This document shows, in pieces, positions 30,637 through 40,296 of a DNA stretch of 64,000 nt. Position 1 is the stretch's first letter; the number at the start of each line of letters is the position of its first letter. A model generated the notes under the pieces. The model was not told the origin of the DNA, did no database searches, and saw nothing but the letters and a program-made list of their open reading frames with translations. The translations under genes were made by a program, and so were the position numbers. Source of the DNA: Myxococcales bacterium (GTDB lineage Bacteria > Myxococcota_A > Polyangia > Nannocystales > Nannocystaceae); assembly GCA_020633295.1 (NCBI GenBank), contig JACKDW010000009.1, positions 124,001 to 188,000 on the forward strand. Reading direction: 5' to 3'.

Positions 30637-30703
30637 CGCGCGGAGCCGCGCGCACGACTCGCTCCCGTGGCGCCGCGCGGAATCCGGTACCCTCGCGACC
30701 AGG

Positions 30704-32308
30704 GTGCGGCACGAGGTCTACGACTACATCATCATCGGCGCCGGCTCGGCCGGCTGCGTGCTCGCCAATCGCCTGCTCGAGGATCCGAACGCGCGCGTGC
30801 TGCTGCTCGAGGCGGGCGGCAAGGATCGCAACCCGCTGATCCACGTGCCCGCGATCTCGGCCGAGCTCAACAACGGCCCGCTCGACTGGCGCATGTGGAC
30901 GACGCCGCAGGAGGCGCTCGCGGGGCGCAGCCTGTTCTATCCCCGGGGCAAGGTCCTCGGGGGCAGCAGCTCGATCAACACGATGGTCTACATCCGCGGC
31001 CACCGGCGCGACTTCGACGACTGGGCGCGCATGGGCGCGACCGGCTGGAGCTACGACGAGGTGCTGCCGTACTTCCGCCGCTCCGAGCGGAGCCACCGCG
31101 GCGCGAGCGAGCAGCACGGCGACGACGGGCCGATGTACGTCGGCCCCGCGCCGCACGTCGGGCCGATCTGGCGCGCGTTCGTCGACGCCGGCGAGGCCGC
31201 CGGCTACCCGCGCGTCGACGACTTCAACGACGGCGGCGACATGGTCGGCGTCGGCGTGTACGACGTCGTGATCAAGCGCGGGCGCCGGCAGAGCAACGCG
31301 GTCGCGTTCCTGCGCCCCGTCGCGCGCGAGCCCCGGCTGACGATCCGCACCCGCGCGCTCGTGCGCCGCGTCGTCTTCGAGCGCCGGCGGGCGGTGGGCG
31401 TCGAGGTCCGCGTGGGCCGCGAGGCGCCGCGGGTGATCCGGGCGCGCCGCGAGGTGGTGCTCGCCGCGGGGGCCGTGCACTCGCCTGCGATCCTGCTGCG
31501 CTCCGGTGTGGGCCCGCCGGCGGAGCTGCGCGCGGCTGGGCTGCCGGTGGTGCACGCGCTGCCGGGGGTCGGGCGCGGGCTGCAGGACCACCCGCAGTGC
31601 TTCATCTGCCACGCGTGCCCGCTGCCGGTGACCTACAACCGCCTGCAGTCCCTGCGCTCGCGGCTCGTCGAGCTCGCGCGCTACGAGCTCACGCGCAGCT
31701 CGATGATGGCGAGCGCGATCCCGGGCTGCGGCGGCTTCGCGCGCGTCGGCGACGACGCCGATCGCCCCGACATCCAGTTCCACGTCGTCCAGGGCTGGGC
31801 CCGCGACATCTACGACTCCGCGAGCTTCCCCGTCGAGGACGGCTTCACGCTCTCGATCTGCCTCGTGACGCCGCGCAGCCGCGGGTCGGTGACGCTCGAC
31901 CCGCGCGAGCCCGACGGGGCGCCGCGGATCGATCCGGGCTTCCTGCGCGAGGAGGACGACCTCGACCGGCTCGCGCGCGGCTTCGACGAGGGCCGCCGCA
32001 TCCTCGACGCCGCGCCGCTCGCTCCGTACCGCGGCGCGCTGCTGCGGCCGCCCCAGGCGCCGCGCTCGCCGGCCGATCGCCGCGCGTGGATCCGGGCCTC
32101 CGTCGAGACGACCTACCACTGCGCAGGAACATGTCGTATGGGACAGGATGAAGACGCGGTCGTCGACCCGCGCCTGCGCGCGCGCGGGCTCTCGGGCCTG
32201 CGGGTCGTCGACGCCTCCGTCATGCCGCTGCTGGTCGCCGGCAACACCAACGCGGCGGCGACGATGATCGGCGAGAAGGGCGCGGAGATGATGCTCGAGG
32301 ACGCGTGA
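30704..32308 (+). CDS. GMC-family FAD oxidoreductase (choline dehydrogenase-like)
   Basis: The 534-residue flavoprotein has the dinucleotide fold YIIIGAGSAGCVLANRLL, GMC signature 1 (RGKVLGGSSSINTMVYIRGH), signature 2 (GAVHSPAILLRSGVGP) and the C-terminal YHCAGTCRMG with the active-site His region. The family oxidises alcohols such as choline, with FAD as cofactor. The substrate is not predictable and no betaine genes are adjacent. GTG start; TACCCT lies 10 nt upstream. Confidence 0.93.
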   Translation: MRHEVYDYIIIGAGSAGCVLANRLLEDPNARVLLLEAGGKDRNPLIHVPAISAELNNGPLDWRMWTTPQEALAGRSLFYPRGKVLGGSSSINTMVYIRGHRRDFDDWARMGATGWSYDEVLPYFRRSERSHRGASEQHGDDGPMYVGPAPHVGPIWRAFVDAGEAAGYPRVDDFNDGGDMVGVGVYDVVIKRGRRQSNAVAFLRPVAREPRLTIRTRALVRRVVFERRRAVGVEVRVGREAPRVIRARREVVLAAGAVHSPAILLRSGVGPPAELRAAGLPVVHALPGVGRGLQDHPQCFICHACPLPVTYNRLQSLRSRLVELARYELTRSSMMASAIPGCGGFARVGDDADRPDIQFHVVQGWARDIYDSASFPVEDGFTLSICLVTPRSRGSVTLDPREPDGAPRIDPGFLREEDDLDRLARGFDEGRRILDAAPLAPYRGALLRPPQAPRSPADRRAWIRASVETTYHCAGTCRMGQDEDAVVDPRLRARGLSGLRVVDASVMPLLVAGNTNAAATMIGEKGAEMMLEDA

Positions 32309-32338
32309 GCCGGCGGACGCGCGGGGGCGCTGGCTGAC

Positions 32339-35300
32339 GTGCTGGGGTTTCGCACCAGCCACGCGCTGATCATCGGCGTCGACGAGTACGGCGGCGGCAT
32401 CGCGCCGCTGCGCACCGCGGTCGCGGACGCCCGCGCGCTCGCCCGCGCGCTCGCGGATGACCACGGCTACGCGCTGCTCACCGCGACGGACCGCGACGCC
32501 ACGCGCGCGCGCCTGCTCGCGCTGCTCGACGAGCGCCTCCCGGCCGCGGTCGGCCCCGACGATCGCCTGCTCGTGTACTTCGCCGGCCACGGCGTCGCGC
32601 TCGACGGCGAGGGCGCGCCCGAGGGCTACCTGATCCCCCAGGACGCGCGCGCGGACGCGCCCGAGACCTGGCTGCCGATGGCGCGGGTCCACGCGGCGCT
32701 CGCCGAGCTGCCCTGCCGCCACCTCCTGCTCGTGCTCGACTGCTGCTTCGCCGGCGCGTTCCGCTGGTCGACCACGCGCAGCTTCATCCCGCGGCGACAG
32801 CCGCTGTACCGCGCCCGCTACGCGCGGTTCCTCGAGGGGCGCGCCTGGCAGGTGTTGACGTCCTCGGCCGACGACCAGCGCGCGCTGGATGTCCTCTCGG
32901 GCATGACGATCGGCGCGCGCTCGGTGAGCGCCGGGCACTCGCCGTTCGCCGCCGCGCTGCTCGACGCGCTGCGCGGCGGCGCGGACCGTCCGGGGCCCGA
33001 CGGCCGCCGCGACGGCGTAGTCACCGCGACCGAGCTGTACGGGCACGTCCGCGACGTCGTCGAGCTCGCGGCGGCGGCGCGCGGCGCCGCCCAGACCCCG
33101 GGGCTCTGGCACCTGCCGCGCCACGACCGCGGCGAGTACCTGTTCAATGTGCCAGGAGAGACGCCCGCGCCGCGCGAGGACCCGGCGCTGAGCGAGGCGA
33201 CGAACCCGTGGCGCGGGCTCGACAGCTACGAGCTCGCCGACGCGCCGCTGTTCTTCGGGCGCGCCGCGGTGGTGCGCGAGCTGCAGGCGCGGCTCGAGCG
33301 CGGCGCCGCGCCGCTCGTGCTCGTCGTCGGCGCCTCGGGGACCGGCAAGTCGAGCGTCATCAAGGCCGGCCTCGCGCCGCTTCTGGGGGCGCGGCCGGAG
33401 GCCTGGGCGGTCGTCGGCCCGCTGCGCCCCGGCGCGGCGCCCGAGCGCGCGCTCGCGGCGATCGAGGCCGCGCTGCGCGAGCGCGCGTCGCCCCAGCAGC
33501 GCGTCGTCGCGCTGCTCGATCAGCTCGAGGAGTGCTTCACGATGTGCCGCGACCCCGCCGTCCGAGGGCGCTTCTTCGCCGGCTTGGAGGCGCTGCTCGC
33601 CGCGGCCGAGGGCGGCGCCGGCGCGCCGCTGACCGTGGTCGCGACGACGCGCGCGGACTTCGAACCGCAGCTGGGGGAGACCGCGATCGCGCCGCGCCTC
33701 GCCGCGGCGCGCTTCGTGATCCCGCCGCTGAGCCAGGACGAGCTGCGCGAGGTCATCGAGGGCCCCGCGCAGGCGCGCGTGCTGTTCTTTGAGCCACCCT
33801 CGCTCGTCGAGGCGCTCGTGCTCGAGGTCGTCAACACGCCGGGGGCGCTGCCGCTGCTCTCGTTCGCGCTCGCGGAGCTGTACCGGGCGCACCTCGCCCG
33901 CGCGCGGGGCGACCGCGCGCTGCGGATCGAGGACTACCGGGCCGTGGGCGGGGTCGTCGGCGCGCTGCGCAGCCGCGCCGACGCGCTGCTCGAGGCCTCG
34001 GACGCGGCGTCGCGGGTGACGATCCGCAGCGTCATGCTGCGCATGGTCGCGACCGAGGGCGGGGACCTGGCCCGAAGGCGGGTTGAGCTGCGCGAGCTCG
34101 AGTTCGAAGATCCCGAGGAGAGCGCGCGGGTGCGCGTGGTCCTCGAGCGCATGACCGCGGCGCGGCTGCTCGTGCGCGGCGGCGGGCGCGGGCGCGGCGA
34201 CACGGTGGAGCCGGCTCACGACACGCTCGTGCGCGCGTGGGGGCGGGTGCACGGCTGGCTCGACGAGCACGGCGCCCGCGTCGCGCTGCAGCGCGCGTGC
34301 TGGCGTCAGGCGGTGTTCTGGGACGAAGCCGGTCGCCCGCGCGCGCGCCTGTGGCACGCCGACCCGCGGCTCCCGCAGCTCGTTGAGATGACCCGAAGAA
34401 CATGTAGTCTCGGCGTCAACCGGCTCGAGGCCGCGTTCATCCGCGCGAGCGCGGCTCGGCGCCTGGGCGCGCGCCGGTTCGCCGGGGTCGTCGTCAGCGT
34501 CGTGGTCGTCACGCTCGCGGCGCTGACGATGCTCAGCACGCGGCGCGCTGCGGAGGCACGTCGGCAAGCGGCGGCGGCGCGGGCCAGCGAGGCGCGGGCG
34601 CAGGTCAGCGAGGCGCGGGCGCAGGCGAGCGCGGCGCGGGCCGAAGCTCGAGGCGAGGGCCGCCCGCGACGCGAGCCAGGTCGCCGAGCGCGCGCGCGCG
34701 AGGACGACGCGACGAGCGCGGCCGCGCTGCTGCGCGAGGTCGAGGCGCCGGCCGAGACGGTGGGGTGGCGAGCCGCCGCGTTCGAAGCGCTCACGCGGCC
34801 GATCGCGACTGCCGTGCTCGAGCCAGACGCGCGCGAGCCGAGCGCGCCGCCGATCGCCCTCGCGGTGGGAGCCGAGCTCGTGGTGACGCGGACCGCCGAC
34901 GGCCAGTGCCACCGCTGGCGCGGGCCCGAGGACGCGCCCGTCCGCCTCGACTGCCCGCTCCCGCTCGCCGCGCGTGACGGCGACGACGGGCGACCGCTCC
35001 CGGCGATCGCGGTGACGCCCGGCGACGCCGCGATCGTCACCTCGGTCGCGGGCGGGATCCGGTGGTTCGACGCGGTCGACGGCGCGTCGATCGAGCTCGC
35101 GCGCGCGCTCGAGGGACAGCCGGCGCCGCTCGTGGATGTCGCGTTCACGCCCGGAGCGGAGCACGGCGCCGCGCTGTACCGTGACGGCCTGCTCCGGGTC
35201 TGGTCGCTCGCGGGCGACGCCCCGGCGCTCGCGCGCGAGGAGCGGGTCTCGGCGGCGCAGGCGGAGCCGCGCGGCGGGGCGCTCGGCGTCGGCGCGCACT

Positions 35301-36556
35301 CGATCGTCGCGGCCTGGGGCAGAGGCCTGGCTTTTTGGACGCTCGATCCATGGGCGCGCAGCGACTTCGCCGAGCCCGTGTACGCCGAGCCCGGGAGGCT
35401 CGCGCTGGACGTCGCGCGCGCCCGCGTGTGGACGTGGACGGCGGGTCCCGACGCGACGCTGCGCGCGACCGAGCTGACGCGCTTCGGCGGACAGCGCTAC
35501 TTCGGGCTCCACGCGGCGGCGGTTCACGACGGCGGCCGCTGGGCCGTAGCGACCGCCGACGGCGAGCTCGAGCTGTACGCGCCCGAGGGTGATGGAGCGC
35601 GCCGCGTGACCCTCCCACGGCCCGACGCGCCGCCCGATCGCCTGGTGTTCAGCCGTGACGGGGGCGCGCTCGCGGGCGGCGCCGATGACGGCGTCGTGCT
35701 GCTGTGGCGCGGGCTCGATGTCGATATGTCGAGTGAGACAGGTACGAACGGGGGCGCCGCCCCGTCGCGCCCGCAGCTCATGACCCTCGGGCGTCACGCC
35801 GCGCCCGTCACCGCGCTCGCCTTCGACCCCGCCGGGACGCGGCTCGTCAGCGTCGCGCGCGACGGCGAGGCGCGCGTGTGGTCGACCGCCGGCGCGCCGG
35901 CGGTCGCCCGCACGATCGGGCGCATGGAGGATCATCGACCGCCGCCCCACCGCCGCTCGTGCGTCTCGGGCGGCTTCGTCCCGCCGCCGGCGCCCAACCG
36001 GGCGACCTGGACCCGCGTGACGCCCGACGGCGCGCACCTCGTGACCGCCGGCTCGCCGCGCGTCGTGATCGTCTGGCCGTTGACGGACCGTGGGAGTGAG
36101 CGTGGGAGTGAACGTGGGAGTGAGCGTGGGAGCGAGCGTGGGAGCGAGCGTGGGAGCGGGCGCGGGAGCGGGGGCGCCCACGCGCTCGGCCCGACCGACG
36201 TCGCCTGCGTCACCGGCTCCTACGACGGCGATCAGGTCGCGCGGCTCGAGCTCCACCCCGGCGGCGCGCGGATGCTCGTGCTGACGCGGCACGGCGAGCT
36301 CCTCGAGCTCGACCTCAGCGCACGCGTGCTCGCGCGCTACAACGACGCCGAGGCGCTCGAGGAGCTGCTGCGCCGCCGCGTCGACACGCGGTACACGCCG
36401 CGCGCGCTCGCGGCCGGGTACGCCGAGGGCGGCGAGGCGGTGTGGGTCGTGCGACCCGACGGCGCGCGCTGTGGCGCTGGGCGCGAGGGGCGACGCGCCG
36501 GAGCTCGTCCGCGCGCGCGACGCGGGCGGTCGCGGCCGACGTCCGCGCGCTCGTGA
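32339..36556 (+). CDS. Caspase-like peptidase / STAND NTPase / WD40 protein (N-terminal major part)
   Basis: Residues 1-240 are a caspase-fold (peptidase C14) domain with the His-Cys dyad visible: FAGHG (His84) and VLDCCFAG (Cys136). Residues about 290-600 are a novel-STAND (nSTAND1) NTPase: NPWRGLDSYELADAPLFFGR, Walker A VVGASGTGKSSVIKAGL and VVATTRADFEPQL. A transmembrane helix (FAGVVVSVVVVTLAALTML) and an Ala/Arg coiled coil lead to WD40-like blades. This architecture is typical of bacterial signal-sensing, conflict and cell-death proteins in which WD40 ligand sensing activates the protease. The frame ends early at 36556 in Arg-rich nonsense; the real C-terminus continues in another frame (36473-37284). 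A short frame-shifted patch may also exist near 34645-34700. Confidence 0.88.
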   Translation: MLGFRTSHALIIGVDEYGGGIAPLRTAVADARALARALADDHGYALLTATDRDATRARLLALLDERLPAAVGPDDRLLVYFAGHGVALDGEGAPEGYLIPQDARADAPETWLPMARVHAALAELPCRHLLLVLDCCFAGAFRWSTTRSFIPRRQPLYRARYARFLEGRAWQVLTSSADDQRALDVLSGMTIGARSVSAGHSPFAAALLDALRGGADRPGPDGRRDGVVTATELYGHVRDVVELAAAARGAAQTPGLWHLPRHDRGEYLFNVPGETPAPREDPALSEATNPWRGLDSYELADAPLFFGRAAVVRELQARLERGAAPLVLVVGASGTGKSSVIKAGLAPLLGARPEAWAVVGPLRPGAAPERALAAIEAALRERASPQQRVVALLDQLEECFTMCRDPAVRGRFFAGLEALLAAAEGGAGAPLTVVATTRADFEPQLGETAIAPRLAAARFVIPPLSQDELREVIEGPAQARVLFFEPPSLVEALVLEVVNTPGALPLLSFALAELYRAHLARARGDRALRIEDYRAVGGVVGALRSRADALLEASDAASRVTIRSVMLRMVATEGGDLARRRVELRELEFEDPEESARVRVVLERMTAARLLVRGGGRGRGDTVEPAHDTLVRAWGRVHGWLDEHGARVALQRACWRQAVFWDEAGRPRARLWHADPRLPQLVEMTRRTCSLGVNRLEAAFIRASAARRLGARRFAGVVVSVVVVTLAALTMLSTRRAAEARRQAAAARASEARAQVSEARAQASAARAEARGEGRPRREPGRRARAREDDATSAAALLREVEAPAETVGWRAAAFEALTRPIATAVLEPDAREPSAPPIALAVGAELVVTRTADGQCHRWRGPEDAPVRLDCPLPLAARDGDDGRPLPAIAVTPGDAAIVTSVAGGIRWFDAVDGASIELARALEGQPAPLVDVAFTPGAEHGAALYRDGLLRVWSLAGDAPALAREERVSAAQAEPRGGALGVGAHSIVAAWGRGLAFWTLDPWARSDFAEPVYAEPGRLALDVARARVWTWTAGPDATLRATELTRFGGQRYFGLHAAAVHDGGRWAVATADGELELYAPEGDGARRVTLPRPDAPPDRLVFSRDGGALAGGADDGVVLLWRGLDVDMSSETGTNGGAAPSRPQLMTLGRHAAPVTALAFDPAGTRLVSVARDGEARVWSTAGAPAVARTIGRMEDHRPPPHRRSCVSGGFVPPPAPNRATWTRVTPDGAHLVTAGSPRVVIVWPLTDRGSERGSERGSERGSERGSERGSGRGSGGAHALGPTDVACVTGSYDGDQVARLELHPGGARMLVLTRHGELLELDLSARVLARYNDAEALEELLRRRVDTRYTPRALAAGYAEGGEAVWVVRPDGARCGAGREGRRAGARPRARRGRSRPTSARS
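36089..36172 (+). repeat. 12-bp coding tandem repeat (RGSE)n
   Basis: Seven 12-bp units of the form CGTGGGAGTGAG, the later ones drifting to GCGAG and GCGGG, encode RGSE/RGSG tetrapeptides between two WD40 blades of the caspase-STAND protein. In-frame copy-number variation is possible. Confidence 0.9.
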
Positions 36557-37284
36557 GCCCCGCCGGGGCCGTGCTGATCGCCGACGGGTCGCCGCGAATC
36601 GAGTCGGCGTCGTCGTGGCCGCCGCTGCCCGTCGGCGCGGTCGCGCGGCGTGACGGCGCGGACCTCCTGGCCCTGTTCACGGGCGCTGGCGAGCTGCTCG
36701 CCGTGCAGCGGGGGCCGGCGCTGGGCGTCACGCGGGCGCGCGCGGACGCCACGCGCGCTCGCCACGGGACCGCGCCCCTGCGCGGGGCCCCCGAGCAGCT
36801 CGTGTCGGCCCCGGGCGGGCGGTGGTTCGTCGTCGGCACGGCGCTCGGCGAGCTCGCGCTCGGGCGCGACGTCGACGGCGAGCTGCAGCTCACGCGCCTA
36901 CGGGCAGGCGGCCCGTCGATCACGGCGCTCGCGATCGACCCGGCCGGGCGCGCGCTCGCGGTCGGGACCGCCGACGGGGCGCTGCGCGTGCGCGCGGTCG
37001 ACGACGACCTGTCCCCCGCGCCCGTCGAGCTGCCCGAACGCCCGGCGCCGATCAGCGGGCTCGCGTTCACCCCGGGGGGCGACGCGCTGATCTCTGTCGC
37101 CGGTCCCGATGGACAGGTCGAGCGACACCCCGTGCTCGTCGACGACGACGCGCTTGTGGACGCGCTGTGGCGGGCGACGCGGTGGTGCCCGTCGACCGCG
37201 CGGCGCGTCTCCTGGATCGGCGAGGCGCCCGAGTCGGCCGCGCGCGCGCGCGCGCGGTGCCGCGCCCGCGCCACCGCGCGCTGA
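36473..37284 (+). pseudogene. C-terminal WD40 part of the caspase-STAND protein, out of frame
   Basis: After about 36472 the WD40 sequence continues in a different frame: ALWRWARG, VAADVRALVSPAGAVLIADG, LRAGGPSITALAIDPAGRAL, PISGLAFTPGGDALISV. It ends with DALWRATRWCPSTARR, a typical C-terminus of this protein class. Around 36480-36530 the better-looking codons (ELVRARDAGG) are in yet a third frame, so more than one indel is needed to restore a continuous protein. This could be sequencing error in GC-rich DNA or real decay. Confidence 0.65.
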
Positions 37285-37295
37285 GCCGCCGCGAC

Positions 37296-38300
37296 TCAGT
37301 CGCAGAGCGTGTACTCGACCTGGTCGTAGATCCAGCCCCACGACGGCGCGTGACAGCAGACCGCGTTGTCGTCGGGGTCGCCCTGGGCGTCGTAGCACTC
37401 GAAGGAGTTCTCGAAGCTCAGCACCAGGTGCAGGGGGGAGCCGGCCTGCGCGAGCAGCTGCGCGTCGGGGTGGGGCGTGCCCGTGAAGAGCTGCCCGTTG
37501 AACTCGGCGGTGATCTCGCTCAGCGCCGCGTCGTAGACGAAGCGGAGCGCGTGCGTCTGGCCGGCCGCGAGCTGGAGGCCGGGTTGATTGCCGAAGATCG
37601 CGTGCGGCGTGACCTCCGGGCCGCAGCCGCTGCCGCCCCAGGGCGTCTCCTTGAAGTACACCTCGCCGTTGAGCGAGTTCTTGTTCGGCCCGCGCAGCTC
37701 GAGCGCCCCGAGGTCGCCGCCCTTACACCAGTGGGTCCCGCGCTGCAGCGTCAGCAGCTTGTGGAACACCGGCACGAGCTTCGGCGGATCATAGTAGGGG
37801 TTGTAGCAATTCCCGCCCCAGTCGGTGAGCGTGAACACGAGCTCGACCTCGAGCCGGCTGTACGGCGTGTCCGGCTGCATCGGCAGCGCGAACTCGTGGG
37901 CGGTCGACTGCGGGGTGACCTCAAACGGCCCGCCGAGGACCTCGTGCACGCACCGCGAGCCGCCGCCGGTGCTGGTGTCGCCCTCGCTCGTCGCGCCGAC
38001 GCTCGCGCCGCTCGAGCCCGTCGCGTCGCCGCTCGTCGCTGTCGTCGTCGTCATCGCGCTGGAGGTCGTCGTCGTCGCGCTCGCGCTCGTGGACGCGCTC
38101 GTCTCGCCCGCGCTGGCGTCCTCGGTCGCGTCCCCCGTACTCGAGCCGGCCGTCGCGGTCGACGGGGCGCTCGCGGCCGTCGTGAGCGTCGTCGCGCCCT
38201 CGCTGGTGTCACCCCGCGTGTCGTCACCCCCGGGCGTACAGCCGATCGCGGCGGCGGGCAGGAGCGACAGGAGCATGCCGAGGCGGGGGCGGGCGCGCAT
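37296..38300 (-). CDS. Secreted lipoprotein with Ser/Thr-rich linker
   Basis: The 334-residue protein has a lipoprotein signal with lipobox AAIGC and a linker of about 90 residues almost entirely of Thr, Ser, Ala, Gly and Asp. A globular domain of about 210 residues with several Cys follows (TDWGGNCYNPYYDPPKLVP, FENSFECYDAQGDPDDNAV). The domain is not recognised. It is probably attached to the outer membrane, with the linker as a stalk. TATATT lies 7 nt upstream of the ATG, so the mRNA is probably leaderless. It is convergent with the WD40 gene, 11 bp apart. Confidence 0.85.
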   Translation of the reverse strand: MRARPRLGMLLSLLPAAAIGCTPGGDDTRGDTSEGATTLTTAASAPSTATAGSSTGDATEDASAGETSASTSASATTTTSSAMTTTTATSGDATGSSGASVGATSEGDTSTGGGSRCVHEVLGGPFEVTPQSTAHEFALPMQPDTPYSRLEVELVFTLTDWGGNCYNPYYDPPKLVPVFHKLLTLQRGTHWCKGGDLGALELRGPNKNSLNGEVYFKETPWGGSGCGPEVTPHAIFGNQPGLQLAAGQTHALRFVYDAALSEITAEFNGQLFTGTPHPDAQLLAQAGSPLHLVLSFENSFECYDAQGDPDDNAVCCHAPSWGWIYDQVEYTLCD

Positions 38301-38537
38301 GTCGGTGAATATACAACGGCCGTCGCGGGCGCCGGCGCGCGCGCTCTCCGCGCGCGCGCGCGGACCTCCTCGCGACGCCGGGCACCCGCCGCGCCGACGC
38401 TCGCGGTCGCGCGCGCGCGCGCTGGCCCCGATCGTGGCGCGCCCTCGACGGGCGAGGAGAACGTGGCTGTACGGTCACGTGTTGTCGACGGCCGCTCGCG
38501 TCGGCGGCGCCGCGGCGGCACGCGGTACCATGCGCGC

Positions 38538-39494
38538 GTGGGACGAGTCGTCGACGGCGTGTGGACCAACGAGGCGCTGCAACCAGATGAGCGCGGGCGC
38601 TTCGTCCGGCGCGCGACCTCGTTTCGCGACCGCGTCAGCGCGGACGGCAGCACCGGCTTCGCCGCGGCCGCAGGCCGCTATCACCTGTACGTCCAGAACG
38701 CCTGCGGCTGGTCGCACCGCGTGCTGCTCGTCCGCTCGCTCAAGCGCCTGCACGACGTCATCTCGGTGACCCAGGCCGAGCCGTTCATGGGCGACCAGGG
38801 CTGGTCCTTCGCCCCGGGCGCGGACTTGGTGCACGGCGCGCGCTACCTCCACGAGGTCTACACGGCGGCGCGGCCGAGCTACACCGGGCGCGTCACCGTG
38901 CCGGCGCTGTGGGACCGCGAGACCGGGACGATCGTCAACAACGAGTCGTCCGAGCTGATCGCGATGCTCGACCGTGAGTTCGACGCGTTCACCGACGCGC
39001 GCCCGCAGCTGTACCCGGAGGATCGCCGCGCCGAGGTCGAGGCGATGATCGCCGCCAACTATCAGCCGGTGAACAACGGCGTGTACCGGGCCGGCTTCGC
39101 CGGCACCCAGGAGGCCTACGAGGAGGCGGTCACCGAGCTGTTCGCGCGCCTCGACGAGCTCGAGCGCCTGCTCGCGGGGCAGCGCTTCCTCGTCGGGAAC
39201 ACGCTGACCGCCGCCGACCTGTGCCTGTTCCCGACGCTGTTTCGCTTCGACGCCGTCTACAACCTGCACTTCAAGTGCAGCGTCCGGCGGCTCCGCGACT
39301 ACCCCAACCTCTGGGCCTACACGCGCGACGTCTACCAGACGCCCGGCGTGGCCGAGGCCAGCGTGCTCGAGGACGCGCGCGAGCACTACTACCGCAGCCA
39401 CGAGTCGGTGAACCCGCGGCGGATCGTGCCGCTCGGGCCGACGATCGACTTCACCGCGCCCCACGGGCGCGAGCGCGTGGGCGCGCCCGGCTGA
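38538..39494 (+). CDS. Glutathionyl-hydroquinone reductase-type glutathione transferase
   Basis: The 318-residue protein matches the Xi-class/ECM4/YqjG family. The N-terminal thioredoxin-like domain has the active-site Cys in QNACGWSHR, where most members have CPWAHR. It continues with GRVTVPALWDRETGTIVNNES for glutathione binding, and the all-alpha domain has GNTLTAADLCLFPTLFRFD and NLWAYTRDVYQ. The family reduces glutathionyl-quinones using glutathione. The GTG start is supported by TACCAT 6 nt upstream. A second transferase gene follows after 19 bp. Confidence 0.9.
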   Translation: MGRVVDGVWTNEALQPDERGRFVRRATSFRDRVSADGSTGFAAAAGRYHLYVQNACGWSHRVLLVRSLKRLHDVISVTQAEPFMGDQGWSFAPGADLVHGARYLHEVYTAARPSYTGRVTVPALWDRETGTIVNNESSELIAMLDREFDAFTDARPQLYPEDRRAEVEAMIAANYQPVNNGVYRAGFAGTQEAYEEAVTELFARLDELERLLAGQRFLVGNTLTAADLCLFPTLFRFDAVYNLHFKCSVRRLRDYPNLWAYTRDVYQTPGVAEASVLEDAREHYYRSHESVNPRRIVPLGPTIDFTAPHGRERVGAPG

Positions 39495-39513
39495 CCGCGC
39501 GCAGCGGAGGACC

Positions 39514-40257
39514 ATGGAGCTGCACTACTTCCCCACGTCGCACTGGTCGCGCGTCATCTCGCTGGTGATCGCCGAGAAGGGCCTGACGCCGACGCGGCGC
39601 CTCGTCGACATCCGTCACCACGCGACCTTCGCCCCCGAGTACATCCGCCTCAACCCGCGCGGCGTGGTGCCCACGCTCGTCGACGGCGCGCGCGTCGTCT
39701 GGGACTCGCTGCGGATCGCGGAGTACCTCGACGAGCGCGCCGGGCCGCCGCTGTACGGACCCGATCCGGCGCTGCGCGAGCGCGTGCGCGAGCTCGAGGA
39801 ATTCCCCGTGATGCTGTTTAGCTACTCGGTGTGGACCAAGGGGCTCAAGGGCGAGCGCTCCGCCGACATCCTCGCCGGCAAGATCACGCTCGCGCGCGAG
39901 CACGCGGCGCGCTACCCGGCGCTCCGGCAAGAATATGAGCGAAAGGCCAGCTTCTTCGAGCGCTTCCGGGCCGAGGTCTACGACGAGCGCGTCGTCGCCG
40001 ACGCGCTCGGGCGCTGGGGCGCGTACCTCGAGGCCATGGGGGAGACGGTGCGCGCGCGCCCGTGGCTGCTCGGCGAGGACTACAGCCTCGCCGACTGCAT
40101 CGCCGTCAGCACGCTCTACCGGCTCATCGATCTCGGCCTGCTCGACGCCTGGTCCACGACGCCGGGTCACCCGCTGCGGGCCTATTACGATCGCCTGCGG
40201 GCGCGGCCCAGCTTCGCGGCGGTGTTCAGCGACGATCCGCTGCTGGCGACGCTGTAG
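39514..40257 (+). CDS. Glutathione S-transferase family protein
   Basis: The 247-residue protein has an N-terminal thioredoxin-like domain with YFPTSHWSRVISLVIAEKG as the active-site region; Ser rather than Cys is the likely glutathione-activating residue. VVPTLVDGARVVWDSLRIAEY binds glutathione. The C-terminal helical domain has LGEDYSLADCIAVSTLYRL. It lies 19 bp downstream of the hydroquinone-reductase-type gene, probably in the same transcript. The substrate is unknown. Confidence 0.9.
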   Translation: MELHYFPTSHWSRVISLVIAEKGLTPTRRLVDIRHHATFAPEYIRLNPRGVVPTLVDGARVVWDSLRIAEYLDERAGPPLYGPDPALRERVRELEEFPVMLFSYSVWTKGLKGERSADILAGKITLAREHAARYPALRQEYERKASFFERFRAEVYDERVVADALGRWGAYLEAMGETVRARPWLLGEDYSLADCIAVSTLYRLIDLGLLDAWSTTPGHPLRAYYDRLRARPSFAAVFSDDPLLATL

Positions 40258-40296
40258 CCCGCCGCCGTCGCCCTCGTCACGCGCCCGCGCCCGCGC

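Noticed and set aside
30503..36292. 1,929-codon minus-strand open frame
   Set aside because: Antisense to the GMC oxidoreductase and caspase-STAND genes, His/Arg/Asp-rich with no domain signature.
38538..40257. Tandem glutathione transferases as a degradation operon
   Set aside because: No dioxygenase, dehalogenase or transporter genes nearby; two general detoxification genes explain the data.
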